From assembly GCA_963790875.1 (NCBI GenBank), contig CAWBQT010000008.1, forward strand, positions 682,001-746,000: 64,000 nt of DNA, in the 5' to 3' direction. Under the pieces are notes generated by a model. It was not told the DNA's origin. It ran no database searches and saw only the letters and a program-made list of their open reading frames with translations. Numbering within the stretch: position 1 is the first letter of the stretch; every line of letters begins with the position of its first letter. Made by a program: the position numbers and the translations under genes. This DNA comes from AP-15 sp963790875. GTDB lineage: Bacteria; Pseudomonadota; Alphaproteobacteria; ATCC43930; CGMCC-115725. This document shows positions 1 to 11,564 of this stretch, one piece after another.

Positions 1-681
1 GAAGCCTATGTCGATTACGCGGCGATGATGCGGTTGACCGAAGACCTGATCACGGCCGCCGCCGAAACGGTGCTCGGAACGCTGCGCTTCGATTATGCCG
101 GTACGGCGCTCGATCTGACGCCGCCTTGGCCGCAGCGCGACATGATCGAATTGGTGCGAGACGAGACCGGGGTCGACTTCCGCGCGATCGACGACGCCGC
201 CTCGGCGCGGCGCGCGGCGTCGGAGCTTGGCATCGTGCTGCACGACAACGAGAGTTGGGGACAGGCGATCGAGGCGGTCTTTGGCGCCCGCGTCGAGCAG
301 AGCCTGATCCAGCCGGTCCATGTCGCCGGCTTTCCCCGCGACATCTCGCCGCTGGCGAAAGCGGATCGGCGCGATCCGCGGCTTGCCGAGCGGTTTGAGA
401 CTTATATCTACGGTTGGGAACTGGCCAATGCCTTTTCCGAGCTGACCGATCCGCAGGACCAAAGCGAACGCTTTATGGCGCAGATGCGGGCGCGGGTCTT
501 GGGCGACGACGAAGCGCAGCGGCTCGACGAGGATTACGTGACGGCACTCGAATACGGGTTGCCGCCCTGCGGCGGGCTCGGCGTCGGCATCGATCGGCTG
601 GTCATGCTGCTGACCGACAGCCCGTCGATTCGCGATGTGATCGCCTTTCCGACCTTGCGGCCGCGCGAGCCGTCGCATTGA
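1..681 (+). CDS. lysS: Lysine--tRNA ligase, class II (3' part only)
   Basis: Class II lysyl-tRNA synthetase charges tRNA-Lys with lysine in the cytoplasm. Only the C-terminal 226 residues lie in the window, and the frame is open from base 1. The visible part is the end of the catalytic core: a segment matching 'SPLAK' near residue 113, 'ELANAFSELTDP' near residue 140, and class II motif 3 as 'GLGVGIDRL' near residue 190, followed by 'DSPSIRDVI'. These are diagnostic of LysS; the shorter paralogue EpmA has a different C-terminal sequence. The stop is TGA at 679-681. The upstream part and promoter are outside the window. Confidence 0.93.
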   Translation, partial: EAYVDYAAMMRLTEDLITAAAETVLGTLRFDYAGTALDLTPPWPQRDMIELVRDETGVDFRAIDDAASARRAASELGIVLHDNESWGQAIEAVFGARVEQSLIQPVHVAGFPRDISPLAKADRRDPRLAERFETYIYGWELANAFSELTDPQDQSERFMAQMRARVLGDDEAQRLDEDYVTALEYGLPPCGGLGVGIDRLVMLLTDSPSIRDVIAFPTLRPREPSH

Positions 682-773
682 AGGGTGGCGGGACTGCACG
701 AGCCTATATGCCAAGCTGCTGCCAGCGGGGCCAAAGCAGCGCCATTCGCCGATGACGGCTTCCGGAGGTGCGG

Positions 774-1262
774 ATGCGCGGACACGCAACCCCGATTTCG
801 CGGTCGTTGATCCGGGCGGCAGCGGGGATGGTGCTGCTGGCGGCGGCAGGCTGCGCTCAGCCGGCGGTGACCGTGGCGGTGACGATACCGCCGATCCCGG
901 CGGGCGAGGCCCGGATATGGGTGTACCGCGATTATGAACCTTACGCTGGCAAGGGATTGCCGGCGGTCGCCGCCAATGGCACCGATGTCGGCGCTGCGCA
1001 GCTGGGCGGCGCCTTCTATCGAGACGTCGCCCCCGGTCACTACCACATGACCGTCGAAACCTGGGGCATCGATTCCAACCAGTCGGCCAGTGTCGATCTC
1101 GCTGCCGGGCAGACCGCGTATATCAAAATCGTATCGCTACCGAGCTGGGTCGAATACGGCAATCTGGGCGTCTATGAGCGGCCGACATTTTACGCCTGGC
1201 TGATCGCGCCGCAGATCGCCGAGGGCGATGTCGCGCATCTCGCCTTTTACGGGGGGAGTTGA
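774..1262 (+). CDS. Small DUF2846-like lipoprotein
   Basis: A predicted outer-membrane or periplasmic lipoprotein of about 162 residues with no known reaction. The N-terminus has a basic region, a hydrophobic stretch and a lipobox (LAAAGC), so lipidation is expected at that cysteine near residue 27. The rest contains 'ARIWVYRD', 'GGAFYRDVAPGHYHMTV' and 'LAAGQTAYIKI', the layout of DUF2846-type proteins, which fold as a small beta domain. A GTG at 768 is also in frame, but CGGAGG at 763-768 is a good ribosome binding site for the ATG at 774, so that start is chosen. It follows lysS by about 90 bases. Family assignment is by pattern only. Confidence 0.78.
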   Translation: MRGHATPISRSLIRAAAGMVLLAAAGCAQPAVTVAVTIPPIPAGEARIWVYRDYEPYAGKGLPAVAANGTDVGAAQLGGAFYRDVAPGHYHMTVETWGIDSNQSASVDLAAGQTAYIKIVSLPSWVEYGNLGVYERPTFYAWLIAPQIAEGDVAHLAFYGGS

Positions 1263-1399
1263 GCGGGGTAATCGCGCCGGGCGGCGGCGCCGTTCGCGTC
1301 GCGACATGCTCGGCCTTCGCTCCTCGCGATGGCCGGCACATTCCTTGCCTACTGCCGAGGCGTGTATATTGCCGATGTTGCGGCGCCCGGGAGATTAGG

Positions 1400-2050
1400 G
1401 TGGATCTTCTCGATCTCGACCGCTTGCACGCGGCTCGGCTCGAAAATGACCCGTACGATTTCATCGTTGTCGAGGAATTCGTGCGGCGCGAGGCGCTGCC
1501 GGCGATCCTCGCCGATTTTCCGGCGATACGCGGCGCCGGAAGCTTCCCGGTCGAAAGCCTCGAATACGGCGTGGCCTTCGCCGGTCTCGTCACGGCCCTG
1601 ACGGGTCCCGCCCTGGCTCGGGCGATCGCGGAAAAATTCGCCGTCGACCTCGACCGGCGACCGACGATGCTGACCGTACGCGGGTTTGGCGATCGCAAGG
1701 ACGGCCGCATCCATACCGACTCGGCAACGAAGATCATCACCTTGCTGCTCTATCTCAATCCCGTCTGGGAACCGCCGGAAGGCCGCTTGCGGCTGCTGCG
1801 CGGCCCCGACGACCTGGAAGACTGCGCCTGCGAGGTGACGCCGCTCGCCGGAACCATGCTGGCGTTTCGCCGCAGCGCGCGCTCGTTTCACGGGCATCGC
1901 CCGTTCGTCGGCGAGCGCCGTTCGCTGCAGCTGAACTGGGTGACCGACGATCGGGTCGTGCGGCGCGAGCTGGCGCGGCATCGCTGGTCGGCCCGGCTCA
2001 AATCGGCGCCCGCTTTCCGCGCCGGTCTTTTCCGAACCCAACCTCCCTAA
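1400..2050 (+). CDS. 2-oxoglutarate/Fe(II)-dependent oxygenase family protein
   Basis: Likely a non-haem iron dioxygenase of the 2OG-Fe(II) (PF13640-like) family; the substrate is unknown. The iron ligands are visible as 'HTD' (His-x-Asp) near residue 110 and a distal His in 'SFHGHRPF' near residue 175, followed by 'RRSLQLNW', where an Arg usually binds 2-oxoglutarate. An open frame extends upstream to 1259, but its extra N-terminus looks like intergenic sequence. The GTG at 1400 sits behind a GGGAG (1388-1392) and leads straight into 'DLLDLDRLHAARL', so it is preferred. The protein would be 216 residues. Similar proteins occur next to sugar or peptide modification genes, but nothing here confirms that role. 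Confidence 0.78.
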   Translation: MDLLDLDRLHAARLENDPYDFIVVEEFVRREALPAILADFPAIRGAGSFPVESLEYGVAFAGLVTALTGPALARAIAEKFAVDLDRRPTMLTVRGFGDRKDGRIHTDSATKIITLLLYLNPVWEPPEGRLRLLRGPDDLEDCACEVTPLAGTMLAFRRSARSFHGHRPFVGERRSLQLNWVTDDRVVRRELARHRWSARLKSAPAFRAGLFRTQPP

Positions 2051-2258
2051 GGTGGCATCGTCGCTACAGTGCGGCGAAAATGCTTGCATCGCGTACGCTC
2101 GCGCATTGAGCTAGGCCGAATTTAACCGGCGTTTGCCTCTTTAGGCGACATTCAGGCCATCTGCGATTAGGAGTTTTCCAACATTATCATCCGTTAACAT
2201 GAAGGTGTGCTGTTTTAGACACGATGAGATTAAAAGGCCACTAAGCCGTCGAACGCGC

Positions 2259-2286
2259 TTGATCGCTGCCTATGCACCCCTATTAT
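2259..2286 (+). promoter_or_regulatory. Predicted sigma70-type promoter of the porin gene
   Basis: TTGATC (2259-2264), a 16-base spacer and TATTAT (2281-2286) resemble -35 and -10 boxes. Transcription would begin near 2293, about 48 bases before the porin ATG. This makes the upstream in-frame ATG at 2272 unlikely as a start. Seen by eye only. Confidence 0.5.
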
Positions 2287-2340
2287 GGCGCGAGAGGAAT
2301 CAAGTTTATCGCGCAAATAGCCTGTTTTGTCGGGGGAGCG

Positions 2341-4020
2341 ATGACGAGAAAACGCAATTTCGGCAGCATCGCGGCGGCCGCCGGGCTCGCCGTCTCGGTC
2401 GTGTGGTTGACCGCTCCTCCCGTGGCGCTTGCCGACGAATTGTCGGATCTGCGCGCCAACATGCAGTTGCTGCAGCAGCGCATGGACCAGCTGGCGCAGC
2501 AGCCGGTCGGGGCGCCCGGCAGCACCGGATCAAGCCTCTACGGCTACACGGCGGCGCCGGGCACCACGATGCAGGGCGGCAGCTTTCCGCGGTCGTTTCT
2601 GATCCCTGGCACCGACACCTCGATCCGGGTCGGGGGCATCGCCAACGAGACGTTCGACTATTGGATCCAGGGCGGCCCGCCGAACAGCACTGAAACGACG
2701 ACGGTCGGAGACACCGGTCAGCTCAACGTCGCGCCGCTCAACTACCACGCCGCGACCGCGGTACCGGGCTATCCGACAAAGGGCAGCTTGGTGGTCCCCG
2801 GCACGTCGTTTTCGGCGATAACTGCGAATGCGCGTGGCAATGGCATCTTCTCCGAGAGCCCCCGCGAATCACGGCTGAATGTCGAAACCCGCACGCCGAC
2901 CGCCTGGGGCGAGGCCCGCACCTTCATCGAATTCGACTTCGCGGGCTGCAACTTTTTCAGCTGCAACCAGGCGTTGGGCGTCTCCAACTCGCTGGTGCCG
3001 CGCTTGCGCTACGCTTACGGCACCTTGGCTGGCCTGCTCGCCGGTCAGGCCAATTCGAACTTTTCCGACCCCGACGCCAACCCCGAGACGATCGATTTCG
3101 GCGGTCCTGCCGGCGAGGCCGGCGTCGTCCGGCTGCCGCAAGTGCGCTACACCTATACCGGCCCGTACGGCAGCGCCTGGTCAGTGGCGGCCGAAGCACC
3201 GCAGACCGATGTGCTCACTCCAGGCGGCAGGGACACCTCCGACGGCAATGTCTCGCAGTTCCCGGTCGAGAACAGCGCGGAAAACTCCTTTACAAACGGG
3301 TGCGTTGCGAACGGCGTCGTGGTCGGCGCCAGCGCGTTTTCCTCGACCTTCAGCGAAACCTCCACCTGCGCGCTGGCGGGTAACCCGGCGGTTTCCCATG
3401 CGCCGGACCTCACATTTGCCTCCTATTGGGCGCAGCCTTGGGGGCATGTCGACTTCCGGTTTGCGCTCCGCGATCTGAGCTTGGACGACGGCCGGTTCGT
3501 CGACCACAACATCCTCGGCTATGGCGGGGGCATCTCGGGTGACGTCAAGCCCCTCTGGTTCGGCTGGGCGAAGGATGATTTCCAGTGGCAGTTCACGGTG
3601 GGCAGCGGTCTCGGACGCTATCTGAACGACGGGACGAATGGGGGCTTGGCAACCAACTATGTCGTCGCCCCCGGCTGCGCGACGCCGACCACCGGTTGCT
3701 CTCTGGCGGCGACGAGCATCGACGTCCAGCCGATCTTCGAGGCCGGCGGCACCGCCGGCTACCAGCACTGGTGGTTGTCCAATCTGCGCTCGAACGCGGT
3801 GTTTGGCATCGCTACATACGCTGTCCCGTCGCAGCTCGTCGGGCCGCTCGAGTTGCTGCAAGCGAACAAGGAATTGTTGACTGCCCACGTCAACCTGATC
3901 TGGAGCCCGGTCGCCTTCATCGACACCGGTGTCGAGTACATGTGGGGGCGCCGTCAGGTAGTCGCCGGCCTCTACGGCCAAATTCAGGCGGTGATCGGTA
4001 CCTTCCGCGTCAAATTCTGA
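2341..4020 (+). CDS. DcaP-like outer-membrane porin
   Basis: A predicted trimeric outer-membrane porin of 559 residues. It begins with a Sec signal peptide ending near 'PPVALA', then a short heptad-like segment rich in Leu and Gln ('LRANMQLLQQRMDQL'). This is followed by 'PGTDTSIRVGG', typical of the start of DcaP-family barrels, and by alternating beta-strand sequence to a C-terminal Phe ('GTFRVKF'), the usual signal for outer-membrane insertion. The ATG at 2341 follows GGGGGAG and precedes the signal peptide directly. DcaP-type porins take up small organic acids and other anionic solutes; the solute here is not known. A strong terminator follows, so it appears to be a single-gene unit. Confidence 0.85.
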   Translation: MTRKRNFGSIAAAAGLAVSVVWLTAPPVALADELSDLRANMQLLQQRMDQLAQQPVGAPGSTGSSLYGYTAAPGTTMQGGSFPRSFLIPGTDTSIRVGGIANETFDYWIQGGPPNSTETTTVGDTGQLNVAPLNYHAATAVPGYPTKGSLVVPGTSFSAITANARGNGIFSESPRESRLNVETRTPTAWGEARTFIEFDFAGCNFFSCNQALGVSNSLVPRLRYAYGTLAGLLAGQANSNFSDPDANPETIDFGGPAGEAGVVRLPQVRYTYTGPYGSAWSVAAEAPQTDVLTPGGRDTSDGNVSQFPVENSAENSFTNGCVANGVVVGASAFSSTFSETSTCALAGNPAVSHAPDLTFASYWAQPWGHVDFRFALRDLSLDDGRFVDHNILGYGGGISGDVKPLWFGWAKDDFQWQFTVGSGLGRYLNDGTNGGLATNYVVAPGCATPTTGCSLAATSIDVQPIFEAGGTAGYQHWWLSNLRSNAVFGIATYAVPSQLVGPLELLQANKELLTAHVNLIWSPVAFIDTGVEYMWGRRQVVAGLYGQIQAVIGTFRVKF

Positions 4021-4050
4021 ACGATCTCGACAGCGTCAAAGCCCTTGCAT

Positions 4051-4090
4051 GCCTGCCGGCCTAGTTGCCGGCAGGCTTTGTTTTTTATTT
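4051..4090 (+). terminator. Rho-independent terminator after the porin gene
   Basis: A perfect 10-base stem (GCCTGCCGGC at 4051-4060 with GCCGGCAGGC at 4067-4076), a 6-base loop and a T-rich tract at 4077-4090. It lies 30 bases after the porin stop codon. Confidence 0.92.
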
Positions 4091-4173
4091 AATGGCACGA
4101 ACAGGAAAAAACGCAATACATGCATTGTTGCGACGCAATATCATCAATGGGAGCCGTTCGAGCGATTAGGACG

Positions 4174-4209
4174 AGACCGGCGAGACCGGCGATACCGGCG
4201 ATGCCGGGT
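4174..4209. repeat. Short 9-base tandem repeat
   Basis: Four imperfect copies of GAGACCGGC (the last two are GATACCGGC and GATGCCGGG) abut the 3' end of the LysR gene. It is a minor slippage-type repeat with no evident function. Confidence 0.6.
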
Positions 4210-5189
4210 CAGAGATCGGTCGCGATCTCGCGCACGACCGAGCGAAGCCAGGCGACGGCAGGATCGCTGCCATGCTCGCGGTGCCACAGCGCCATGACCT
4301 CGAAGGGCGGCGACGGGTAGGGCGGTTCGAACAGCTTCAGCCGGTGGGTGCCGGCAAAGGCGACGGCGAGCCGGCGCGGCATCGTCGTCGTCATATCCGA
4401 ATGGCTGAGCACGGCGAGGGCCGCGAGAAAATGCGGGGTCGTCAGGCCGATCGACCGGGTGAGGCCGCGCGCCGCGAGAGCACCTTGCAGCAGTCCGACC
4501 TCGCTGCGCGTCACTAGCCGTTCGAGGCCATGATCGATTACATAGCCGCTCACAGCATGCTCGTCCTCGCCGGTCCCGGAAATGATGACATGCGGCAAGG
4601 CGGCGAGCCGTTCTAGCGTAAGTTCCTGCCAGGCGGCCCGATGATCGGCCCCGAGGACCCAGACGCGGGTCTCGCGGAACAGGATCTCATGGGCGAACCA
4701 CTCCGGGATTCGGCGAAAGCTGCCGATCGCCAGATCGGCGCGGCCGGCAAGCAGCGCCTCGGCGACGCCGGTATTGCTCGGCTGAACTCGTAGCTGGGCA
4801 TTCGGCGCTTCGGTCCGCAGCCGGGCGACGAGCATCGGCACCAGCACCGTCCCGACATATTCGCCGCACACGATCGTAAACCGCCGCTCGGTATGCCGGG
4901 GGGCGAATTCGGCCGGAGCAAGCGCCAGCTGCAGCTGGATCAGTCCCTGCCGCAGGCGCGGCGCGATCTCGGCGGCGCGGGACGTCGGTTGCATGCCATC
5001 GGCGCCGCGCACGAACAATTCGTCGCCGAGCACATAGCGCAATCGGTTCAGCGCATGACTGATCGCCGATTGCGAAAGCCCCAGCCTCTCGCCGGCCCGG
5101 GTGACGCTGCGCTCCTCGATCAGTGTGTCGAAGACGCGCAGTAGGTTCAGGTCGAGATCGGCGAAATGAACCGCGTTCATGGTCGTCAT
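4209..5189 (-). CDS. LysR-family transcriptional regulator
   Basis: A DNA-binding regulator of 326 residues. The N-terminal winged helix-turn-helix is clear ('LLRVFDTLIEERSVTRAG', then 'LGLSQSAISHALNRLR' and 'LGDELFVR'). It is followed by a periplasmic-binding-like effector domain starting near residue 95 ('FTIVCGEYVG'). The sequence is closest in style to the NodD/SyrM/LeuO branch. The open frame extends to 5288, but that extension is low-complexity; starts at 5189 or 5180 place the helix-turn-helix at the normal distance. It is followed on its left by the porin gene in the opposite orientation, and no divergent target gene touches its start, so its regulon cannot be inferred here. Confidence 0.9.
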   Translation of the reverse strand: MTTMNAVHFADLDLNLLRVFDTLIEERSVTRAGERLGLSQSAISHALNRLRYVLGDELFVRGADGMQPTSRAAEIAPRLRQGLIQLQLALAPAEFAPRHTERRFTIVCGEYVGTVLVPMLVARLRTEAPNAQLRVQPSNTGVAEALLAGRADLAIGSFRRIPEWFAHEILFRETRVWVLGADHRAAWQELTLERLAALPHVIISGTGEDEHAVSGYVIDHGLERLVTRSEVGLLQGALAARGLTRSIGLTTPHFLAALAVLSHSDMTTTMPRRLAVAFAGTHRLKLFEPPYPSPPFEVMALWHREHGSDPAVAWLRSVVREIATDL

Positions 5190-5456
5190 CCGGATCGCGC
5201 CCGCAGCAATCGGCAGGCTCGGCGGTGAGCCCGACCTGCCAACGGCGGATGACAAAATGAGAGCGTCCGACCATGGCCCGAGCGCCACCGCGTCTTTCGC
5301 GGCGGCGCGGGCGGTGCAACGGGCGCCTTCGCGGGATGACCGGCGGCTGGCACACCTCCCTTCGCCGTTGGCGGCCGGCGCAAGACGCGATGCGACGTTC
5401 CTTCCTCCTGTTCTCCTGGTGTCGTTCAGCGACGCCGGTTTGTCCGGCAGGTTTTG

Positions 5457-8207
<2,751 letters not shown>

Positions 8208-8217
8208 CGAGCACTCC

Positions 8218-9654
8218 CTAAAAGCGGATTTGCGGACCGAACAGCACAGACGTGTTGTTATACGCGTAAAGCGGCAGGTTCGACGAGACGATATCACGCT
8301 CGACCTGGACCACGAATGCGATCCGCCGCGACACCGGCCAAGTCTCGGTGAGCCCAAACCGCCAACGCTGCGTCGATTGGCTGCTGAAGCCGCTGGGATA
8401 GGATGGCACTTGCGTGGTCGTCGTCACGCAGCAGGGGTCCGGAGCGGCATAATAGCTCCACGCCCGGCCGAGAAAGAACGAGGTCTGCCAGGAATCCATG
8501 GGGATCCGAAACGGCGCCGGATAGCGGATCTGGTAGGATCCGGAGACGGCGTAGCTCGTGTTCGTGTAATAGTCGAGGGCTGTCGACTGATCGAGATAAT
8601 CGAACTCGAAGCTCAACAGCGAGTTGTCCGACAGGGGCTTGGCCGCCGACAGCGAGACAAGCGAGTCGTTGCCGTCGAGACCGGTCGAGGTCGGCCGCGT
8701 CGGCGCATTGGCAAAGCTTTTGTGGCGAAACTCGAACACTCCCTTCAGCGCCAGATCGCCCCACACCAGCTGGTCGTATTCGAGGCCGACGCCGCCGGCC
8801 GCGAAATACTGGTCCCAGCCGAGACCCACTTCGTCGAATATCGCATACGGGCGGAACGATGCCGGCGCGTTGCCGACGATGCCGCCACTCGGAAAGTTGA
8901 ACCGCGGACCGCCCGTCAGCTCGAACAGGGCGAGGTCGAGGTGGTTCACCTCTGCATTGAAATAATGGTTGAGGGCGCCGACCGCGGTGACGTCGAGCGT
9001 GTCGCGGTTCTGGGTTTCCAGATCGTAGCTGTAGAGCAGCGAGCCGGTGCCGAACAGGCTGCCGGACGCCTGCCTGGTGAATTGGCTGCCGAGCAGCACC
9101 GGGCCGATCGGCGAGGCGATCAGCGGCGAACTCGGCGCGACGTTGGCATCCGATTGATATTGTGCGCCGAAAAAAACATAGCCTGAGAAATGATGACGTG
9201 ATTGGGCGCTGTCGATCTGCGCCAGATAGTCGTTGATGCGCTGACGAACGGCGGCAGGCGGATTGCCGGCTACAGCCTTCTCGAAATACGCCCGGGCGAG
9301 ATCGTAGGAACCCATCCGGAAATACAGCGCGCCAAGCTCGAGCTGAACCCGCGGCAAGTTGGGGTTGAACAGCAGCATCCGTTCGAGCGCCGAAACCGCC
9401 GCCTCGTAATCGCCGAGCCGGGCCGACACGTCGGCATAGGCAAAGGCGACGTCGAGATTATCCGGGTGCCGCAGCATCTGCTGGAAGAGCGCATTTTTCT
9501 GCGCTTCGAGCGTGGCCTTTTCGGCCGGCGAGAGCGCCTGCGCCGCCGCTGTGATCGGTATCGCAACGATTGCCGCTGCGATAAAGACGCGGAGCCGTTG
9601 CAAGATCTTCCCTGACCAGCCGCCCCCGCTAATGTTCTTAGCCCCAGCATTCAC
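8218..9654 (-). CDS. Slam-like TPR/outer-membrane beta-barrel protein
   Basis: A predicted outer-membrane protein of 478 residues. A signal peptide (hydrophobic stretch ending 'AAAQA') precedes a periplasmic helical domain with TPR-like repeats (about residues 40-150; 'FAYADVSARLGDYEAAVSALERML' and 'GALYFRMGSYDLARAYFEKAV'). From 'YVFFGAQYQSDANVAPSS' on, the sequence is amphipathic beta-strand and ends in 'FGPQIRF', a C-terminal aromatic barrel signal. This TPR-plus-barrel architecture and the 'YQSDANVAP' motif match the DUF560/Slam family, which moves TbpB-like proteins to the cell surface. The GTG at 9654 follows GAGGAAA; upstream in-frame sequence looks non-coding. The next gene encodes a TbpB-barrel protein, which fits. 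True Slam activity is an inference. Confidence 0.78.
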   Translation of the reverse strand: MNAGAKNISGGGWSGKILQRLRVFIAAAIVAIPITAAAQALSPAEKATLEAQKNALFQQMLRHPDNLDVAFAYADVSARLGDYEAAVSALERMLLFNPNLPRVQLELGALYFRMGSYDLARAYFEKAVAGNPPAAVRQRINDYLAQIDSAQSRHHFSGYVFFGAQYQSDANVAPSSPLIASPIGPVLLGSQFTRQASGSLFGTGSLLYSYDLETQNRDTLDVTAVGALNHYFNAEVNHLDLALFELTGGPRFNFPSGGIVGNAPASFRPYAIFDEVGLGWDQYFAAGGVGLEYDQLVWGDLALKGVFEFRHKSFANAPTRPTSTGLDGNDSLVSLSAAKPLSDNSLLSFEFDYLDQSTALDYYTNTSYAVSGSYQIRYPAPFRIPMDSWQTSFFLGRAWSYYAAPDPCCVTTTTQVPSYPSGFSSQSTQRWRFGLTETWPVSRRIAFVVQVERDIVSSNLPLYAYNNTSVLFGPQIRF

Positions 9655-10007
9655 CGGCTTTTCCTCACGCTGCGGCGGCGGTTTCTGTCCGATCGATGTT
9701 AACTTGCACGATGGCGCACCCGCAAGACAGTCAACCAGCCGATGATCCGGAGGATCATTCACACGCGCGCAGCGGACGGAACCGAAAGCTTGGCACCCGC
9801 CGACGATCGGCTATTGTCGGGGCCTGCGCGACGGCCGAAGCAACGCTGTCGGACGGCGGCGAGCCGCATCGGATACCGATGGGATGCCGCGAGTTGATTT
9901 GGCGCCGGAAATCGATCGGGCGCCGTAGCAAATTCAGTCGAAATTCATCGAATCGTCATATTTTCTACAAACGAAAGTCCCAATCCGCCCCCCAATATAG
10001 TATGCGT
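9655..10007. other. Non-coding region upstream of the ccm locus
   Basis: About 350 bases between the divergent Slam-like gene and the ccm region. No supported coding sequence is seen; short open frames here have no recognisable protein character. It must hold the promoter of the Slam/FecR unit. A TATAGT at 9996-10001 could be a -10 box for the rightward transcript, but no convincing -35 box stands at the right distance. Confidence 0.5.
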
Positions 10008-10108
10008 AAGGTTGTCCTTACAGGTTTGTCCCCCAAACCTCGAACTCGGCCGAGCAATTCGACCGAGGGCTGCGCGGCTCCGGATTCCCCCTCCGGAGCC
10101 GCTTTTTT
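10008..10108 (+). ncRNA. Candidate structured RNA or ccm leader ending in a terminator
   Basis: About 100 bases with successive inverted repeats: AAGGTTGTCCTT, then AGGTTTG (10022-10028) with CAAACCT (10034-10040), then CTCGG/CCGAG (10045-10054), and finally a strong terminator hairpin. A TATAGT lies at 9996-10001. The run of hairpins ending in a terminator just before ccmA suggests either a small RNA or an attenuator-like leader. Not matched to any known RNA family; no conservation data available. Confidence 0.35.
10074..10108 (+). terminator. Rho-independent terminator upstream of ccmA
   Basis: A perfect 10-base stem (GCGGCTCCGG at 10074-10083 with CCGGAGCCGC at 10093-10102), a 9-base loop and six T at 10103-10108. 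It lies 18 bases before the ccmA start, so ccm transcription must start after it or read through it. Confidence 0.88.
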
Positions 10109-10126
10109 GCGGCTCGAACGGGGCCT

Positions 10127-10810
10127 GTGTGGCAGATCGCCGTGGTGCCAGCGGCGCGTGATCTGATCGCCGAGGACCTCGCCTGTCGGCGCGGCGAAAG
10201 GCTGGTCTTTGCCGGCTTGTCGTTTCGTTTGCCTCCGGGCGGCGCCTTGTTGCTGACCGGCAGCAACGGCAGCGGCAAGACAAGCCTTTTGCGCGTCGTC
10301 GCCGGCTTGCTCCGGCCCGCGGCCGGTCGGCTTGCCTGGGGAGCGCAGTCGGTCGGCGACGATATCGCGACACATCGCGCGAGCCTCCACTATATCGGCC
10401 ACCTTGATGCGATCAAATCGGCCTTGACGCCGCGCGAGACGCTGGCGTTCTGGGCCGCGTTGCGCGGCTTTGCGGCCTCCCGGTCGGGGCCCGCGATCGA
10501 GCGGGCGCTCTCCGGCTTTGCCCTCGACAGGCTCGCCGATTGGCCGTGCCGGTGGCTGTCCGCCGGACAGCGGCGGCGGCTGGCGCTGGCGCGGCTGCTG
10601 GTGGCGCCGGCGCCACTGTGGCTCCTCGACGAACCGATGGGCACGCTTGACGGCGACGGACGCGACCGGCTCGACCGGGTCATTGCCGACCACCGTGCCG
10701 GCGGTGGCCGGATCCTGTTGTCGACGCATCTTCCGCTCGGCCTCGACGGCGCCCAGAGCCTGGCGCTCGACGCATTCTCGCCGGGTCGCGGCGGTCCTGC
10801 GCCCGACTGA
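10127..10810 (+). CDS. ccmA: Haem exporter ABC ATPase CcmA
   Basis: The ATP-binding subunit of the CcmAB(CD) complex, which releases holo-CcmE during System I cytochrome c maturation. Walker A is 'GSNGSGKTS' near residue 48; the signature is 'LSAGQRRRLALARL' near residue 145; Walker B is 'LWLLDEP'. Length (227 residues or slightly less) is normal. The track from GTG 10127 is open, but GTG codons at 10142 and 10145 would also give a standard N-terminus ('DLIAEDLACRRGERLVFAGLSF'). ccmB follows after 2 bases. The terminator hairpin immediately upstream is unusual. Confidence 0.92.
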   Translation: MWQIAVVPAARDLIAEDLACRRGERLVFAGLSFRLPPGGALLLTGSNGSGKTSLLRVVAGLLRPAAGRLAWGAQSVGDDIATHRASLHYIGHLDAIKSALTPRETLAFWAALRGFAASRSGPAIERALSGFALDRLADWPCRWLSAGQRRRLALARLLVAPAPLWLLDEPMGTLDGDGRDRLDRVIADHRAGGGRILLSTHLPLGLDGAQSLALDAFSPGRGGPAPD

Positions 10811-10812
10811 CG

Positions 10813-11478
10813 ATGGCTTCCTTCCTCGGGCTCTTTCGGCACGACCTCCAACTGGCCTTGCGCGAGGGCGGCGATGCCGGACTGGTTCTCGGCTTCTTTG
10901 TCCTGGTGGTCGTGCTGTTTCCGTTCGGCGTCGGTCCCGAGCCCGCGGTATTGCAACGGATCGCCGCCGGGATCGTCTGGGTGGCGGCGCTTCTCGCGGC
11001 CTTGCTGTCGCTCGACCGCCTGTTCCGTTCCGATTACGAGGATGGCGGGCTCGATCTGTTGGCGCTCGCCCCGTTACCGCTCGAATTGGCGGTGCTCGCG
11101 AAATGCGCGGCGAATTGGGTCGCGACCGGCCTGCCCGTGGCTCTGGCGAGCCCGATCCTCGGCCTTATCGTCGATCTCAAGCCGGGCGAGATCCCGATTT
11201 TGCTGGCGAGCCTCCTGATCGGCACTCCCGGGTTGAGCCTGATCGGCAGCGTCGCCGCAGCGTTGACCCTTGGCGCCCGCCGGCAGGGGGTGCTGCTGGC
11301 CCTCCTCGTGCTGCCGCTTTATGTGCCGCCCTTGATTTTTGGCGCGGCCGCGGTCGAGGCAAGCGCTACTGGCGGCTCGCCGCGGCCGCACCTGTTGATC
11401 CTGGGCGCCGTCAGCCTCGCGGCGTTGGCGTTGGCGCCCTGGACGAGCGCCGCGGCGGTCCGGCTCGCGCTCGAATGA
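10813..11478 (+). CDS. ccmB: Haem exporter membrane protein CcmB
   Basis: The integral membrane subunit paired with CcmA. The 221-residue protein has about six hydrophobic segments and the conserved early motif 'FRHDLQLALREGGDAG', then 'RLFRSDYEDGGLDLLALAPLPLE', both typical of CcmB. The ATG lies 2 bases after the ccmA stop, which suggests translational coupling. Length is normal for the family. Confidence 0.93.
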   Translation: MASFLGLFRHDLQLALREGGDAGLVLGFFVLVVVLFPFGVGPEPAVLQRIAAGIVWVAALLAALLSLDRLFRSDYEDGGLDLLALAPLPLELAVLAKCAANWVATGLPVALASPILGLIVDLKPGEIPILLASLLIGTPGLSLIGSVAAALTLGARRQGVLLALLVLPLYVPPLIFGAAAVEASATGGSPRPHLLILGAVSLAALALAPWTSAAAVRLALE

Positions 11479-11564
11479 GGCCGCTGCCGCCGCCGCGCCG
11501 CCGCCGGTGACACGGGACCGGGTTCGCGATACAAGGATACCCGGCGTCCGTGATTGCGAGGACG

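Noticed and set aside
4120..4320. Short plus-strand frames beside the porin terminator
   Set aside because: They overlap the 9-base repeat and the LysR 3' end; no start signals and no family.
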